NCBI GenBank assembly: GCA_050250815.1
Contig: JBFWNY010000004.1
Coordinates: forward strand, 1 to 64,000
Direction of reading: 5' to 3'
DNA from: JAEUMD01 sp050250815
GTDB lineage: Bacteria; Pseudomonadota; Alphaproteobacteria; Rhizobiales; Hyphomicrobiaceae
Length of the DNA stretch: 64,000 nucleotides
Shown: positions 41,681-50,652 of the stretch, piece by piece
Layout: each line of letters begins with the position of its first letter
Numbering within the stretch: the first letter of the stretch is position 1
Program-made: the position numbers and the translations under genes
The notes under the pieces: generated by a model
What the model was told of the DNA's origin: nothing
Seen by the model: only the letters and a program-made list of their open reading frames with translations
Databases searched by the model: none

Positions 41681-44600
41681 CGAACTGACCGCGTTCCTGG
41701 CGGCCGCGACCGTCGACGGCATCCTCGGGCGCCTCCTTTATCGCGGTGCAGCGTGGTCGCTGATGCGTGAGGCGGGCGTGCTGCCGGCGAATGCGCCGCC
41801 CCTCGGTGCGACAATCGAAACCGATCTCGCCGAACACGGCTTCGCCCTGCTTCGCGGCGCGATGGCCTTGCGTGCTCAGGCTGGCGCTTCGGATCTGACC
41901 AGCAAAGCGTTCGAGCGTGCTGCCAACGCCTTCGAAGCCTTGGTGCGCAACGGCGACCCGGAGTCGCCGGACCGTGGTTTCCGTCGCACCATCGCCGCCG
42001 CAGCCTATCACCTCGCCGGTTTCTCAGCCGTCGCGTATTCGCTCTTCAACGAGACTGCGGACGATCTCAATGCCTCGCCGGGCGAGACGGCGATCCGACA
42101 CCTGATCCTGCGCGATCTCGGCCAATTGCGTGGCTTCGTTCGCCAGTGGTTGGACGACGAGGCTCACGGCGATGAGCAGATCGCCGAGGCGCTACGGGGC
42201 GAAGAACCGGATGTTGACGAGGCGCTTTCGACCATCCTCAACACGACGATCTGCCGTGCCTTGGCGCATTTTGACTTCGCGCTCGAGACGGGCGAGCCCG
42301 AGCCGATCGAGAGCGCACGGGCGTTACTCGCCACCGCGGTCAGCCTGGCAGACAACGCGGAAAATGTTCCGCTGTGGTGGATATCGAACCTCTGCCGCCA
42401 TCTGATCGACGATCTTTGGCAGCATTCGCTGCACCAGAATCTGCCGACCGAGCCGCCAGAGGGGACGGAGGAAAAATACCCGGACCTACGCCGACTGTTC
42501 ATCTCGTCGCTCTACGCGCGCAAGACTTCCGAGGTGGAGCTATGGCCATCGCAGCGCGAAGCGGCCCAGCGTTCAACAGATGTCACTGACGATCTGGTCG
42601 TCGCTTTGCCAACCAGCGCCGGCAAGACGCGGGTGGCTGAGATCGCCGCACTGATGACCCTGTCATCGGCGCGCCGGGTGTTGATCGTCACGCCGCTGCG
42701 CGCCTTGTCGGCGCAGACCGAGCGATCTTTCAGAAAGACCTTCGCGCCCCTCGGCTTCAGCGTCTCCTCGCTTTACGGCGCCAGCGGCCTTTCGGCCGGC
42801 GATGAAGACGCCTTGCGCTCCCGCGAAATCATCATCGCGACGCCCGAGAAGCTCGACTTCGCGCTAAGAAGCGACCCGTCACTGATCGATGATGTCGGCC
42901 TGATCGTCCTCGACGAAGGCCACATGATCGGCCCGACAGAGCGCGAAATCCGGTACGAGACGCTGGTGCAACGCCTGCTTCGGCGCGCGGACGCGGGCGA
43001 ACGCCGGATTGTCTGCCTCTCCGCGATTCTGCCTAGCGGCGACGAACTCGACGATCTCACCGCATGGATACGCTCCGACGAGCCGGGCGAGCCAGTGCGT
43101 TCCGACTGGCGCCCCACGCGGCAGCGGTTCGGCGTACTCACCTGGCGGGGCAAGGACGCGCTGCTTCGGCTCGACCTCGACGACGATGGCCCGTTCCTCG
43201 ACAAATTCGTCGTGCAGAAACCGGCGCGTGGGAAAGAGAAGAAGCCCTATCCGCGCAAGAACTCGCACCTCGCCATGTTCGCGGCATGGGAATTCGCCGG
43301 CCAGGGCAAGCGGACCCTGATCTTTTCCACCCAGGCGAATTGGGTCGAGAGCTACGGCAAACAAGTCGTGGACCTTTGCAAGCGCGGCTATCTGGACTCG
43401 CTGCTGGAGGATGAGGCGTCGATCGCCCGCGCTCTGGAGGTTGGAAAGGAATGGCTGGGCGAAGACCATCCCGCCGTTGCCTGCCTGAAGGCGGGCGTTG
43501 CCATCCACCACGGCCGGCTGCCGAGCCCGTTTCTGCGCGAGCTGGAAGCCCTGTTGTCCGAGGGTATCCTGAAAGTCATCGTCGCGTCGCCGACGCTATC
43601 GCAGGGCCTCAACCTCAACGCCGCGGTCCTGTTGGTGCCAGCGCTGTATCGGGCGTCCGAGAAGATCAAAGGCGAGGAGTTCGCGAACGTCGCCGGCCGC
43701 GCCGGGCGCGCCTTCGTGGACGTCGAAGGCCTCATCGTCCACGTCATGTTCGACAAGATTGACTGGCGAAAGAAGGAGTGGCGAAAGCTGGTCGCCTCCG
43801 CCAAGGCCCGCACGCTGAAGAGCGGCCTCATCCAGATTGTCGCCGAGATCCTTGAGCGCCTGTCCCGTGAAGGTGTCCTGGATCGCGACGACGCTTGGGA
43901 ATATCTCGCCAATGCCCGCGAAGCCTGGCGATCGCCCGAGGAGGAAGCCGCGGTCGCCGAGCGCCTGGCGGCCGGTGCGGAGTACGACGCTGATGGCGAC
44001 GACGATGAAGGCGGCGGTGATGACGAAGAGGAGACCGTTGACGAGGAGCCGCTTTCGCAAATCGTCGAACGACTCGATGCGACCGTGTTCGGTCTGATCG
44101 AAGCACTCGATTCCGATCGCGCCGACCTGCCGAAGCTCTTGGACGAGGCGCTCAAGGGATCGCTCTGGGCGCGCCAGATCGCCCGCGAGGACGAGGACGT
44201 CGCCCCGTTGCACAGGAAGGTGTTCGAGGCGCGCGCCGATCTCATCTGGAAGACCACCACGGCGCAGGCACGACGCGGACATTTCGCCATGGGCGTCGGG
44301 CTTGAAGCTGGCCTCACCATCGACGCCATGGCCGACGAGCTGGCCGAACTCATCGACCGGGCAGACGAAGCGGCTTTGAGCGGCGACATCGACGTGCTTG
44401 TCGATGCGCTCGGCGGTCTCGGTGAGCGTCTACTGTTCATGCGGCCCTTCATTCCCGACAAGGCCAATGCGCTGCCGGCGAATTGGAAGGCCATCCTGCG
44501 GAGTTGGGTGTCTGGCGATGATGTCGCCAAGATCGGACCGCAGAACATGCGGGCGGTCGAAGAGGCTTTCACCTATCGCTTGGTCTGGGCGTTGGAAGCT

Positions 44601-45170
44601 ATCCGTACCCGCCGCATGTCCCTCGGCTGGTCGCCGGAGAAGGTGGCGGGCGGCGCCGCAGCGGCGGTCGAAACCGGCGTCCCGCAATTCATGATGTCGA
44701 TGCTAATCCGCGCGGGCCTTCCGTCACGGCGCGCGGCCATGGCGGCGATCGAGGATGCCGAGCCAGTCTTCGTCACACCCGCCGAGATGCGGGCCTGGCT
44801 CGAATCCGACGAGATCACAGCCTACACGGACGCCGGCGACTGGCCGACGCCCGACACGGCCGCGCTATGGGCGCGGTTCCGAACCGAAGCCCTCAGCGGC
44901 GGCATCCAGAAGTGGTCTGTCGAACATTACAAGCGCCTGCTCGATAGCGCGGCCGCCCCACGTGCTGGCCTTTATCGGATCGTCACTGACGAGGGCGATG
45001 GGCGGACTTGGCTGGCCACGCCCGACTATCAGCGAGTCGCCGCGTTCAAGAAGCCGGCTGTCGATCCCAAGCCCAGCCTCTTTTCAGGCCGTTTGCCGGG
45101 CGACACGAGGCTAGTGGAAGCCTTGCGTGTCGGCCGCGGAAAGCTGCGCTGGCCGACAGCCGATGCGTAA
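41667..45170 (+). CDS. hamB: HamB, Hachiman superfamily 2 helicase
   Basis: 1167 residues from a TTG start that overlaps hamA. Helicase motifs: I, ALPTSAGKTRV (about 311-321); II, LDEGHMIG (about 415-421, a DEGH box); a SAIL-type motif III (VCLSAILPSGDE); and VI-type EFANVAGRAGRAFVD (about 670-684). An acidic linker (about 770-795) leads to an all-helical C-terminus. In Hachiman, HamB senses damaged or abnormal DNA and releases HamA. The N-terminal 300 residues precede the helicase as in other HamB proteins. Confidence 0.9.
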   Translation: METIDELTAFLAAATVDGILGRLLYRGAAWSLMREAGVLPANAPPLGATIETDLAEHGFALLRGAMALRAQAGASDLTSKAFERAANAFEALVRNGDPESPDRGFRRTIAAAAYHLAGFSAVAYSLFNETADDLNASPGETAIRHLILRDLGQLRGFVRQWLDDEAHGDEQIAEALRGEEPDVDEALSTILNTTICRALAHFDFALETGEPEPIESARALLATAVSLADNAENVPLWWISNLCRHLIDDLWQHSLHQNLPTEPPEGTEEKYPDLRRLFISSLYARKTSEVELWPSQREAAQRSTDVTDDLVVALPTSAGKTRVAEIAALMTLSSARRVLIVTPLRALSAQTERSFRKTFAPLGFSVSSLYGASGLSAGDEDALRSREIIIATPEKLDFALRSDPSLIDDVGLIVLDEGHMIGPTEREIRYETLVQRLLRRADAGERRIVCLSAILPSGDELDDLTAWIRSDEPGEPVRSDWRPTRQRFGVLTWRGKDALLRLDLDDDGPFLDKFVVQKPARGKEKKPYPRKNSHLAMFAAWEFAGQGKRTLIFSTQANWVESYGKQVVDLCKRGYLDSLLEDEASIARALEVGKEWLGEDHPAVACLKAGVAIHHGRLPSPFLRELEALLSEGILKVIVASPTLSQGLNLNAAVLLVPALYRASEKIKGEEFANVAGRAGRAFVDVEGLIVHVMFDKIDWRKKEWRKLVASAKARTLKSGLIQIVAEILERLSREGVLDRDDAWEYLANAREAWRSPEEEAAVAERLAAGAEYDADGDDDEGGGDDEEETVDEEPLSQIVERLDATVFGLIEALDSDRADLPKLLDEALKGSLWARQIAREDEDVAPLHRKVFEARADLIWKTTTAQARRGHFAMGVGLEAGLTIDAMADELAELIDRADEAALSGDIDVLVDALGGLGERLLFMRPFIPDKANALPANWKAILRSWVSGDDVAKIGPQNMRAVEEAFTYRLVWALEAIRTRRMSLGWSPEKVAGGAAAAVETGVPQFMMSMLIRAGLPSRRAAMAAIEDAEPVFVTPAEMRAWLESDEITAYTDAGDWPTPDTAALWARFRTEALSGGIQKWSVEHYKRLLDSAAAPRAGLYRIVTDEGDGRTWLATPDYQRVAAFKKPAVDPKPSLFSGRLPGDTRLVEALRVGRGKLRWPTADA

Positions 45171-45185
45171 AGGGAGACCATAGCC

Positions 45186-45308
45186 TTGCTCCACGCTTGG
45201 ATTGGCGACCAGAAACGCGCGCCCATCGCGAAGGGAGCGTGCGTGACCTGCCACGACTTGCTCGCTGCCGTCATGTCGGCGGAGAAGGAAACAGGCCGTG
45301 GCAGATGA
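45186..45308 (+). CDS. possible 40-aa ORF between hamB and the AbiJ-like gene
   Basis: TTG-started frame encoding LLHAWIGDQKRAPIAKGACV, then TCHDLLAAVMSAEKETGRGR. A GGGAGA ribosome site lies about ten bases upstream, and it overlaps the next start (45298), so it would fit a coupled defence operon. It has no recognisable domain beyond a CVTCH pair of cysteines. It is short and has a rare start codon, so it may be chance; conservation between Hachiman loci would decide. Confidence 0.35.
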   Translation: MLHAWIGDQKRAPIAKGACVTCHDLLAAVMSAEKETGRGR

Positions 45309-46620
45309 CCTTCATGGGCTTCTCGCCGGATTTCTGCAGGCGATGACCCACTCCCAGCTGAGTGAGGAGCCGCAGCGGATCGCGGGATTGGTCGTGCCTA
45401 ACGCGGAGGGTCTCTCAAAGCGGCAGCGCATCGACCTGACGCTAGCGAACCTTACACGAGAGGAACTGGCGCGTTTTGCGCTTAAGTTCGCCGCTCATCG
45501 TGGCGACATCGCCCTCGACGAAGCGAGCCGTAAGGTCATCGAGGCAAACGACCCGCCTCTGACCCACATCACACGACGAGATGTCGCGCGTGCCTTCGGA
45601 GATGACCTCGCCGGCGAGCGCAGCACGGTGGAGATGGTCGGACGCTATTTCCCTCTCTCCACGCCGCTTGAAGGCTTCCTCGGAAGCAGCGGTCGCAGCC
45701 TACGCGATCAGATCGCTCAGCATATGGATCGCAATCCCGGCGACTGGTCGGTGGAATATCTGTTTGGTGAAATCGGCGCATTCGACTGCTCCAGAGCCAG
45801 GTTTGGTGCATTGCTCGAAGAAGCCGTTCACCCCCTTTCCAGGTCGGGAGACGAGCAGGCGCAGATGGTCGCCGCCCTGAACAACATCCTTGCACGCGAC
45901 GGCTACGAGCTGGCGCAGGAAGGCGAACTTTCTGGTCACCCGATCTTCGGCTTCCGCCCTCTGGTGCGCGGAGTCGGTGGTCGCCCCAAGAACTTGATCT
46001 TTGCCTCGCGAGGACCGAAGCCGGAGATCGGCTTCGCCGACGCGATCAACAACGACATCGTGATTCTATCAGGCGAAGAGAGCTGCCTGGTCTACGACCG
46101 GCCGATCGGCTCGAACGGCCTTCTCTGGTCCGAACTTGTCGCTTGGTGGAGCGATTTCACACCAGGAACCAATGCAGCAAATCTCGGAGCGCGCCTCCAA
46201 GAATCCTTGGCCTCGGACGCCGAACGCAAGCTCTTCGCCACATACTTCAAGACCTATCGATCCGTCTTGGGCGAGGCTCTGCCGGCCCTCCTGCCGCAGG
46301 TCTATCTTCACTATGACCCAGCCGTCGTGAAAACCCTACGTCATCGCCTGCCTCTTCCACGTCAGCGCATGGATTTTCTGCTGCTTCTCCCTGGGCGACA
46401 ACGCATCGTGCTGGAGGTCGATGGAAAGCACCACTTCTCGGAGAACGACCATCCGTCACTGAAGGTCTATGCAGACATGGTGTCGGCTGACCGTGAGTTG
46501 CGCCTTGCCGGATATGAGGTCTACCGGTTTGGAGCGAATGAACTAGTCGGCGATGGCGCTGAACCGAAGATCGCCGATTTCTTCGAAAAGCTTTTTCGAC
46601 TGCATCGCGTCCGGCAATGA
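45298..46620 (+). CDS. AbiJ-NTD3-like protein with C-terminal nuclease-like domain
   Basis: 440 residues from a GTG with a GGAGAAGGA site. The central part resembles the AbiJ-NTD3 (HEPN-like) domain as I recall it (SVEYLFGEIGAFDCSRARFG; VGGRPKNLIFASRGPKPEIG; FADAINNDIVILSG). The C-terminal 90 residues form a Vsr/DUF559-like nuclease core: RMDFLLL (Asp359), then IVLEVDGKHHF (Glu373, Asp375) and a later YEVYRFGANEL strand. AbiJ-type proteins are abortive-infection effectors. It is in the same strand and operon as hamAB. Confidence 0.75.
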   Translation: MADDLHGLLAGFLQAMTHSQLSEEPQRIAGLVVPNAEGLSKRQRIDLTLANLTREELARFALKFAAHRGDIALDEASRKVIEANDPPLTHITRRDVARAFGDDLAGERSTVEMVGRYFPLSTPLEGFLGSSGRSLRDQIAQHMDRNPGDWSVEYLFGEIGAFDCSRARFGALLEEAVHPLSRSGDEQAQMVAALNNILARDGYELAQEGELSGHPIFGFRPLVRGVGGRPKNLIFASRGPKPEIGFADAINNDIVILSGEESCLVYDRPIGSNGLLWSELVAWWSDFTPGTNAANLGARLQESLASDAERKLFATYFKTYRSVLGEALPALLPQVYLHYDPAVVKTLRHRLPLPRQRMDFLLLLPGRQRIVLEVDGKHHFSENDHPSLKVYADMVSADRELRLAGYEVYRFGANELVGDGAEPKIADFFEKLFRLHRVRQ

Positions 46621-46678
46621 AGTGCTCACCGATACGCTAAGCCCCGACGGACTTTGGCTCCTTAACACCATCAGTAGA

Positions 46679-48034
46679 TTAGGCGGCAAGCCGCGGCTCT
46701 TCGGCTTCGTTCGCCGGCTCTCCCACCGCTTTGGTCAGGAAGAGGTCGAGCGCAGCTCGGCGAGAGTCACGATCCAGTGCGTAGGCCGTCTGCTTGAATT
46801 CGATCCCCTCGAGCAGCCCTTGGATGTAGCCGGAGATCGTATCGGCGGCCATGATTAGGGCGGTGTCGAGCGTGTGAATATATTTGCTCGTCACCGAGCC
46901 CTTGGAGTGGCCGACCAGCGCCGCGATCGTCACCTCGGTGAAGCCGAGGTCGTTGGCGATGCTGGCAAAGCTGTGACGCAGGACGTGCGGCGTGACGTCG
47001 GCGAGCGGGCTGTCTTTGAATATCTGTTCCCAATGGTTTGGGAAGCTGCCGAAGGCATTGTCCTCGCCCTGGCCGGGGAAGACATAGGTGCCCGTGGCGG
47101 TCTTGCGGCGCTCCTCCAGGAAATCGACGACGGGAAGCCCGATGGGGCGAATGGACTCGCCTTCCTTGCTGTCCACCAGGCGCATGCAACTCGCATCGGT
47201 ATCGGCCTCGATCCACATTAGCGAAATCATTTCCGAGCGGCGGCAGCCGGTGAGCGCGATCTGCCGAATAATCTCGACCGTCATTGCATACTTTTCGTTT
47301 TCTGCGGCCTTCACGAGCATCTCGCCTAGGGTGCGGTACTCCGCCTCTGTCAGCCGGCGATTCCGGACATTGTCCTTGGGCTTCTTGATGCCGTGCGCTG
47401 GATTGCTCTCGATGATGCCGGCGTCCACGGCATAGGTGAGGATGCCGCCAAGCAGACCGACCGTTCGAGTCGCCGTGCCCGCGCCGCCGCGCACGATGGC
47501 CTTGCCGCGCAACTTCTTCGTCTTGACGGCGACGCGTGTCTTGCCGGCCATGATGTCCTTCAAGACCTTGTTGATGTCGGCCTTGGTGAGATCCTTGACC
47601 CGGCGCGCACCGATCAGTGGAATGATGTGCCGCTCGATGCGACCAGTGTCGGTGACGATGGTGGTCGGCTTTTTCGGCCGCCCGCCTTTGCCCAAGATGA
47701 GGCCGGCGTTCAGGTCAGCGGTGTAGAGAGCGCAAAGCTCCTTGACAGTGATGGCCTTGTGATCGAGCTGGCGTTCTTCGGAAGGGTTGTCGCCGCGCGC
47801 GACGCGCCCCAGCTGGACCTTCGCCTCCTGCCGGGCTGTCTCCGGCGTCCATACGCCATGCAGACCGATGGTATAGCGTCGCGTGCGTCCGGCGGCGCGA
47901 TATTGAATGAGATAGCTGCGCTTGCCGGACGCGAACACGCGGAGACCGAAGCCGGGCAGCTCGTCGTCCCAGACGAAATAGTCCTTCTCGCGAACATCGG
48001 CAGCGTCCACGATTCGTTTGGTCAGCTTTGCCAT
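46679..48034 (-). CDS. int: tyrosine-type integrase of the ICE
   Basis: 451 residues. An N-terminal arm-binding domain (VWDDELPGFGLRVFASGKRSYLIQYRAAGR), a SAM-like core-binding domain and the catalytic domain follow: Arg in ALTGCRRSEMISL, HVLRHSFAS (HxxR), and LVGHSKGSVTSKYIHTLD with the nucleophile Tyr. It would excise and integrate the element at the tRNA-Arg gene whose 3' half lies about 180 bases from its start. It is transcribed away from that site. The end faces the AbiJ-like gene tail to tail. Confidence 0.95.
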   Translation of the reverse strand: MAKLTKRIVDAADVREKDYFVWDDELPGFGLRVFASGKRSYLIQYRAAGRTRRYTIGLHGVWTPETARQEAKVQLGRVARGDNPSEERQLDHKAITVKELCALYTADLNAGLILGKGGRPKKPTTIVTDTGRIERHIIPLIGARRVKDLTKADINKVLKDIMAGKTRVAVKTKKLRGKAIVRGGAGTATRTVGLLGGILTYAVDAGIIESNPAHGIKKPKDNVRNRRLTEAEYRTLGEMLVKAAENEKYAMTVEIIRQIALTGCRRSEMISLMWIEADTDASCMRLVDSKEGESIRPIGLPVVDFLEERRKTATGTYVFPGQGEDNAFGSFPNHWEQIFKDSPLADVTPHVLRHSFASIANDLGFTEVTIAALVGHSKGSVTSKYIHTLDTALIMAADTISGYIQGLLEGIEFKQTAYALDRDSRRAALDLFLTKAVGEPANEAEEPRLAA

Positions 48035-48115
48035 GAGGGGTTCCCCTCGCTGATGAGGGGCTGTTTCCGCGGAAGCACCACGGAAGCAACCGGATGGATA
48101 TCAGAGCGAAATTCT

Positions 48116-48209
48116 GGATAGACAGTTCGGCATGAAAATCCGAATTGTCTAGGCGTTTCAGATAGATATCGCATTGTAGCGTGCCCTATCGTGCATTTAG
48201 GATAGACAG
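48116..48209. promoter_or_regulatory. integrase arm-type sites: GGATAGACAG repeats
   Basis: GGATAGACAG occurs at 48116-48125 and 48200-48209. Between them an inverted copy forms a 12-bp inverted repeat with the first (48119-48130 and 48140-48151, one mismatch). Repeated sites between integrase start and attachment core are typical of arm-binding sites, and may also regulate int. Confidence 0.5.
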
Positions 48210-48218
48210 GCTAAATTG

Positions 48219-48263
48219 CTCCGAAGGCGAAGGTCACAGGTTCGAATCCTGTCGGGTGCGCCA
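48219..48263 (+). other. attachment site: 3' half of tRNA-Arg(CCG)
   Basis: From the anticodon loop (CTCCGAA, 48219-48225) through the T-arm (ACAGG TTCGAAT CCTGT) to GGGTGCG and CCA at 48261-48263 this is the 3' half of a tRNA-Arg with anticodon CCG. Its 5' half is absent: the bases before it do not pair with the 3' anticodon stem. It is therefore the attachment end left by integration into that tRNA gene; the intact tRNA should lie at the other end of the element. Confidence 0.85.
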
Positions 48264-48457
48264 CTTCATTTCAAGTTGATGGCTTACGGGGGCGTCACTC
48301 ATCATCATTGGTCGGCGATGCGAAACGGCTCCGCCGCCTACGAGCGCCGCCTAGCGCAAGAACCTGTGCAGCAGATCGGTGCGGTCCTTGTTGCGATCTG
48401 CCGAGTGGGGGCAGGCCGTCAAGCCGGTATCGGGCCCGCAAGCCAAGTTGATTTTAT

Positions 48458-48535
48458 TGGTCGGAGCGGGGAGATTTGAACTCCCGACCCCCAGTCCCCC
48501 AGACTGGTGCGCTAACCAGGCTGCGCTACGCTCCG
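48458..48535 (-). tRNA. tRNA-Pro(GGG)
   Basis: Full cloverleaf on the minus strand: acceptor CGGAGCG / CGCTCCG, D-arm with AGCGCAGCCTGGTTAGCGC, anticodon stem CCAGT / ACTGG with loop CTGGGGG (anticodon GGG), T-arm GGGAG TTCAAAT CTCCC, and encoded CCA (48458-48460). It lies 195 bases outside the attachment site and belongs to the host chromosome. Confidence 0.95.
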
Positions 48536-48796
48536 ATCCTCGTGTATGGGCACGCGACAGGCTTCTCAGCCTGACGGTGCGCTCCCGGCAACGTCATAGC
48601 GAACATCGCAGATCGGGGAGCATGCCGCAGGGGTCGGCATCCGCGCAGCCTTTAACAGATCGCGACCCGGCCGGGCAAACGAAAACGTCGCTCGCATCCG
48701 TCGGCGCTACCGCCGTGCCCTGTTCCCCATGGAACAGCGAAGCCTCGCACTCCCGCCCAAGTTCAACCATCGCAGTGTCACAAGGGTAACAACGCA

Positions 48797-49720
48797 ATGC
48801 GCAAACTACTGTCTGCCGTTTCCGCGGCCGTAGTCCTATCCGCTGCTGCCATTTTCCCCACCGTTACCAACGCACAGGACGGGTCCTGCATCAGCACCTA
48901 TTACAAGGCGCCAAGTTCCCGGTGCGTTTCGCTGGTGATGGCGACTCTCGCCGCCAGACCCGATAAGAGAAATGCCGGTGCAATCGGGTTCATCGCCGAG
49001 GTTCTGCGCTCCCAGCCCGCCGAGCGTACACGGGTTGTAAGACTTGCAACGCATGAAGGGGTTCGCGTCTTCGTCCTGGAGGCCCTGCTCAGGGCAGGGC
49101 TTGCCGACGAAGCGGTCGCCCAGGCTCAATCCTGGGGCCTGACAAACGCATTCGATAACCTGCAGTCCAAGAAGTTCGCGCCAATCGACAAGCTCACGCC
49201 AAGCCTGGACGCGGCTGACAACGACATGCTGATCCACGCTTATTTTGCATCGGGACAGACAGAAAGAATCCGCCAAGTCCTCGCCAACTTCGGAACGGCA
49301 GACGATCAGTCCATCGCCGATGCCGTGCGCCTGGGCAATATGAAGGGGCGCTTCGGTGACAGACTTGTACCCGCTGGTCGCAATAGCTCTCCCGCCGTTG
49401 CGATGTGCGCAAAGTATGCCTGCAAAACGAGCCCAGAGGGCATGGAGCGTGTGCTCACGCTCGGTTCGGCCTTCTGGGCGATCGGGAGTCTCGCAAATCG
49501 AGACCCCACCATCCAAACCATATTTGACGAAATGTTCGCCAGTCCGCGAATGAAGCGGCACTTGGCAAGGGAGCAGGCCGCCTTCAACGACTACTTCGCC
49601 CTGACATTGTTCGGTACCGCAACGGACGACGCCGGCGTGCTCGATGCCATGTCCGCATATGAGCGGTTCGCGAGCATCGAAGAGCTTCGGGTCGCAATCA
49701 AGCGGGCAGCGCGCAGATAG
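48797..49720 (+). CDS. secreted protein of unknown function
   Basis: 307 residues with a clear signal peptide (MRKLLSAVSAAVVLSAAAIF, cleavage near TNAQ). The mature part is mostly helical, with repeats of about 30-40 residues such as AVRLGNMKGRFGDRL and YERFASIEELRVAIKRA, and four Cys that could form disulphides in the periplasm (SCISTYY, SSRCVSL, AMCAKYACK). I recognise no family. Its end is convergent with the small membrane protein gene at 49757. Confidence 0.75.
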   Translation: MRKLLSAVSAAVVLSAAAIFPTVTNAQDGSCISTYYKAPSSRCVSLVMATLAARPDKRNAGAIGFIAEVLRSQPAERTRVVRLATHEGVRVFVLEALLRAGLADEAVAQAQSWGLTNAFDNLQSKKFAPIDKLTPSLDAADNDMLIHAYFASGQTERIRQVLANFGTADDQSIADAVRLGNMKGRFGDRLVPAGRNSSPAVAMCAKYACKTSPEGMERVLTLGSAFWAIGSLANRDPTIQTIFDEMFASPRMKRHLAREQAAFNDYFALTLFGTATDDAGVLDAMSAYERFASIEELRVAIKRAARR

Positions 49721-49756
49721 CACCGTTGCGACACTGCAGCGCCGTCTGCTTTTGCA

Positions 49757-50488
49757 TCACCGGGCGACGGGTACGGATACGTCTCCTGGTGCCGTCGCGG
49801 GCCGCACTCCGGCCCCTGCTGATGGCACCGCAACACCCGGCGCCGCAACACCCGGCGTCGCAGCGCCCGCCTGCTGCGGGGCCGCGCAGGCCTTCGTTAC
49901 GAGATGGCTCGCGCTCGGCGTCTCGCGCCACGTGACATTGGTGGGAAATCCGTCGCCGTCGAACGTCGTGGCCGGGCCAATATCGCCTTCCTGCTTGCGA
50001 GCACAGTCGACAATCTTGCTCTCCTTGCGCGTCTCGCCACGCCGAACCACCTCATAGGTCTGCGCGATCACGAACCCGGGACGCTTCGGATTGGCACGAA
50101 CGCTCGATCTGTCGAGCGCCTTGAACCGTTCAATGCGCCCGATGAGATACGTCCACGGCGCGAGCGGGCTCGCTACCCGCTCGCCTACCTCCACCACGGC
50201 GAGCCTGTCCGGCAGCGCCGCCGCGGTCCGCTGGAACCACGAGTATTCGCTCCACACGTTGTAGCCGATCATCGCCAGACCAGCGGCGATCGGCATGAGG
50301 TAGCGAGGCAGACGGCGGCGCGACAGGTGGTTGAGCGCAAAGACCACGGAGGCGGCCAAAACACCGATCATGAAGGTTGAAATAAGGTGGAAGAACATGT
50401 CCGGGTGCTGCTCCTTACCGTCACGCTTCGTCGAGCGGGCGCGTCTGGTCGGGTGATGGACCTCCGCTACATACTTTTTGGCAGCCAT
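49757..50488 (-). CDS. small membrane protein with Pro/Ala-rich tail
   Basis: 243 residues. Two membrane helices (FFHLISTFMIGVLAASVVFA and LPRYLMPIAAGLAMIGYNVW) are followed by a soluble domain (SPLAPWTYLIGRIERFKALD; GFVIAQTYEVVRRGE) and a low-complexity tail with repeats of ATPGVAAPG. Its function is unknown. A shorter start at 50398 (MFFHLIS) is possible; the first 30 residues are basic. Convergent with the secreted protein gene; divergent from the pepsin-like gene. Confidence 0.7.
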   Translation of the reverse strand: MAAKKYVAEVHHPTRRARSTKRDGKEQHPDMFFHLISTFMIGVLAASVVFALNHLSRRRLPRYLMPIAAGLAMIGYNVWSEYSWFQRTAAALPDRLAVVEVGERVASPLAPWTYLIGRIERFKALDRSSVRANPKRPGFVIAQTYEVVRRGETRKESKIVDCARKQEGDIGPATTFDGDGFPTNVTWRETPSASHLVTKACAAPQQAGAATPGVAAPGVAVPSAGAGVRPATAPGDVSVPVAR

Positions 50489-50652
50489 ACAAGGCTTTGG
50501 GCATCGGGAGGCGCGGGTATTGTCGACTGCAGCAACTGATCCAACAGTCGACGTGCATACGATCCCACGATAACAGTCCGAATTGGCCGTCTATGCATTA
50601 GCCGAGCAGGCACACGCGCCAAGATCTGACACTGGTGGGAACCCGCTGCCCG

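Noticed and set aside
48458..48535. tRNA-Pro as the integration site
   Set aside because: It is intact and lies outside the tRNA-Arg fragment; no repeat of it was found at the element side.
49800..49870. Tandem repeats as possible CRISPR
   Set aside because: The short repeats encode ATPGVAAPG in the tail of the membrane protein, without spacers; no array was seen anywhere in the window.
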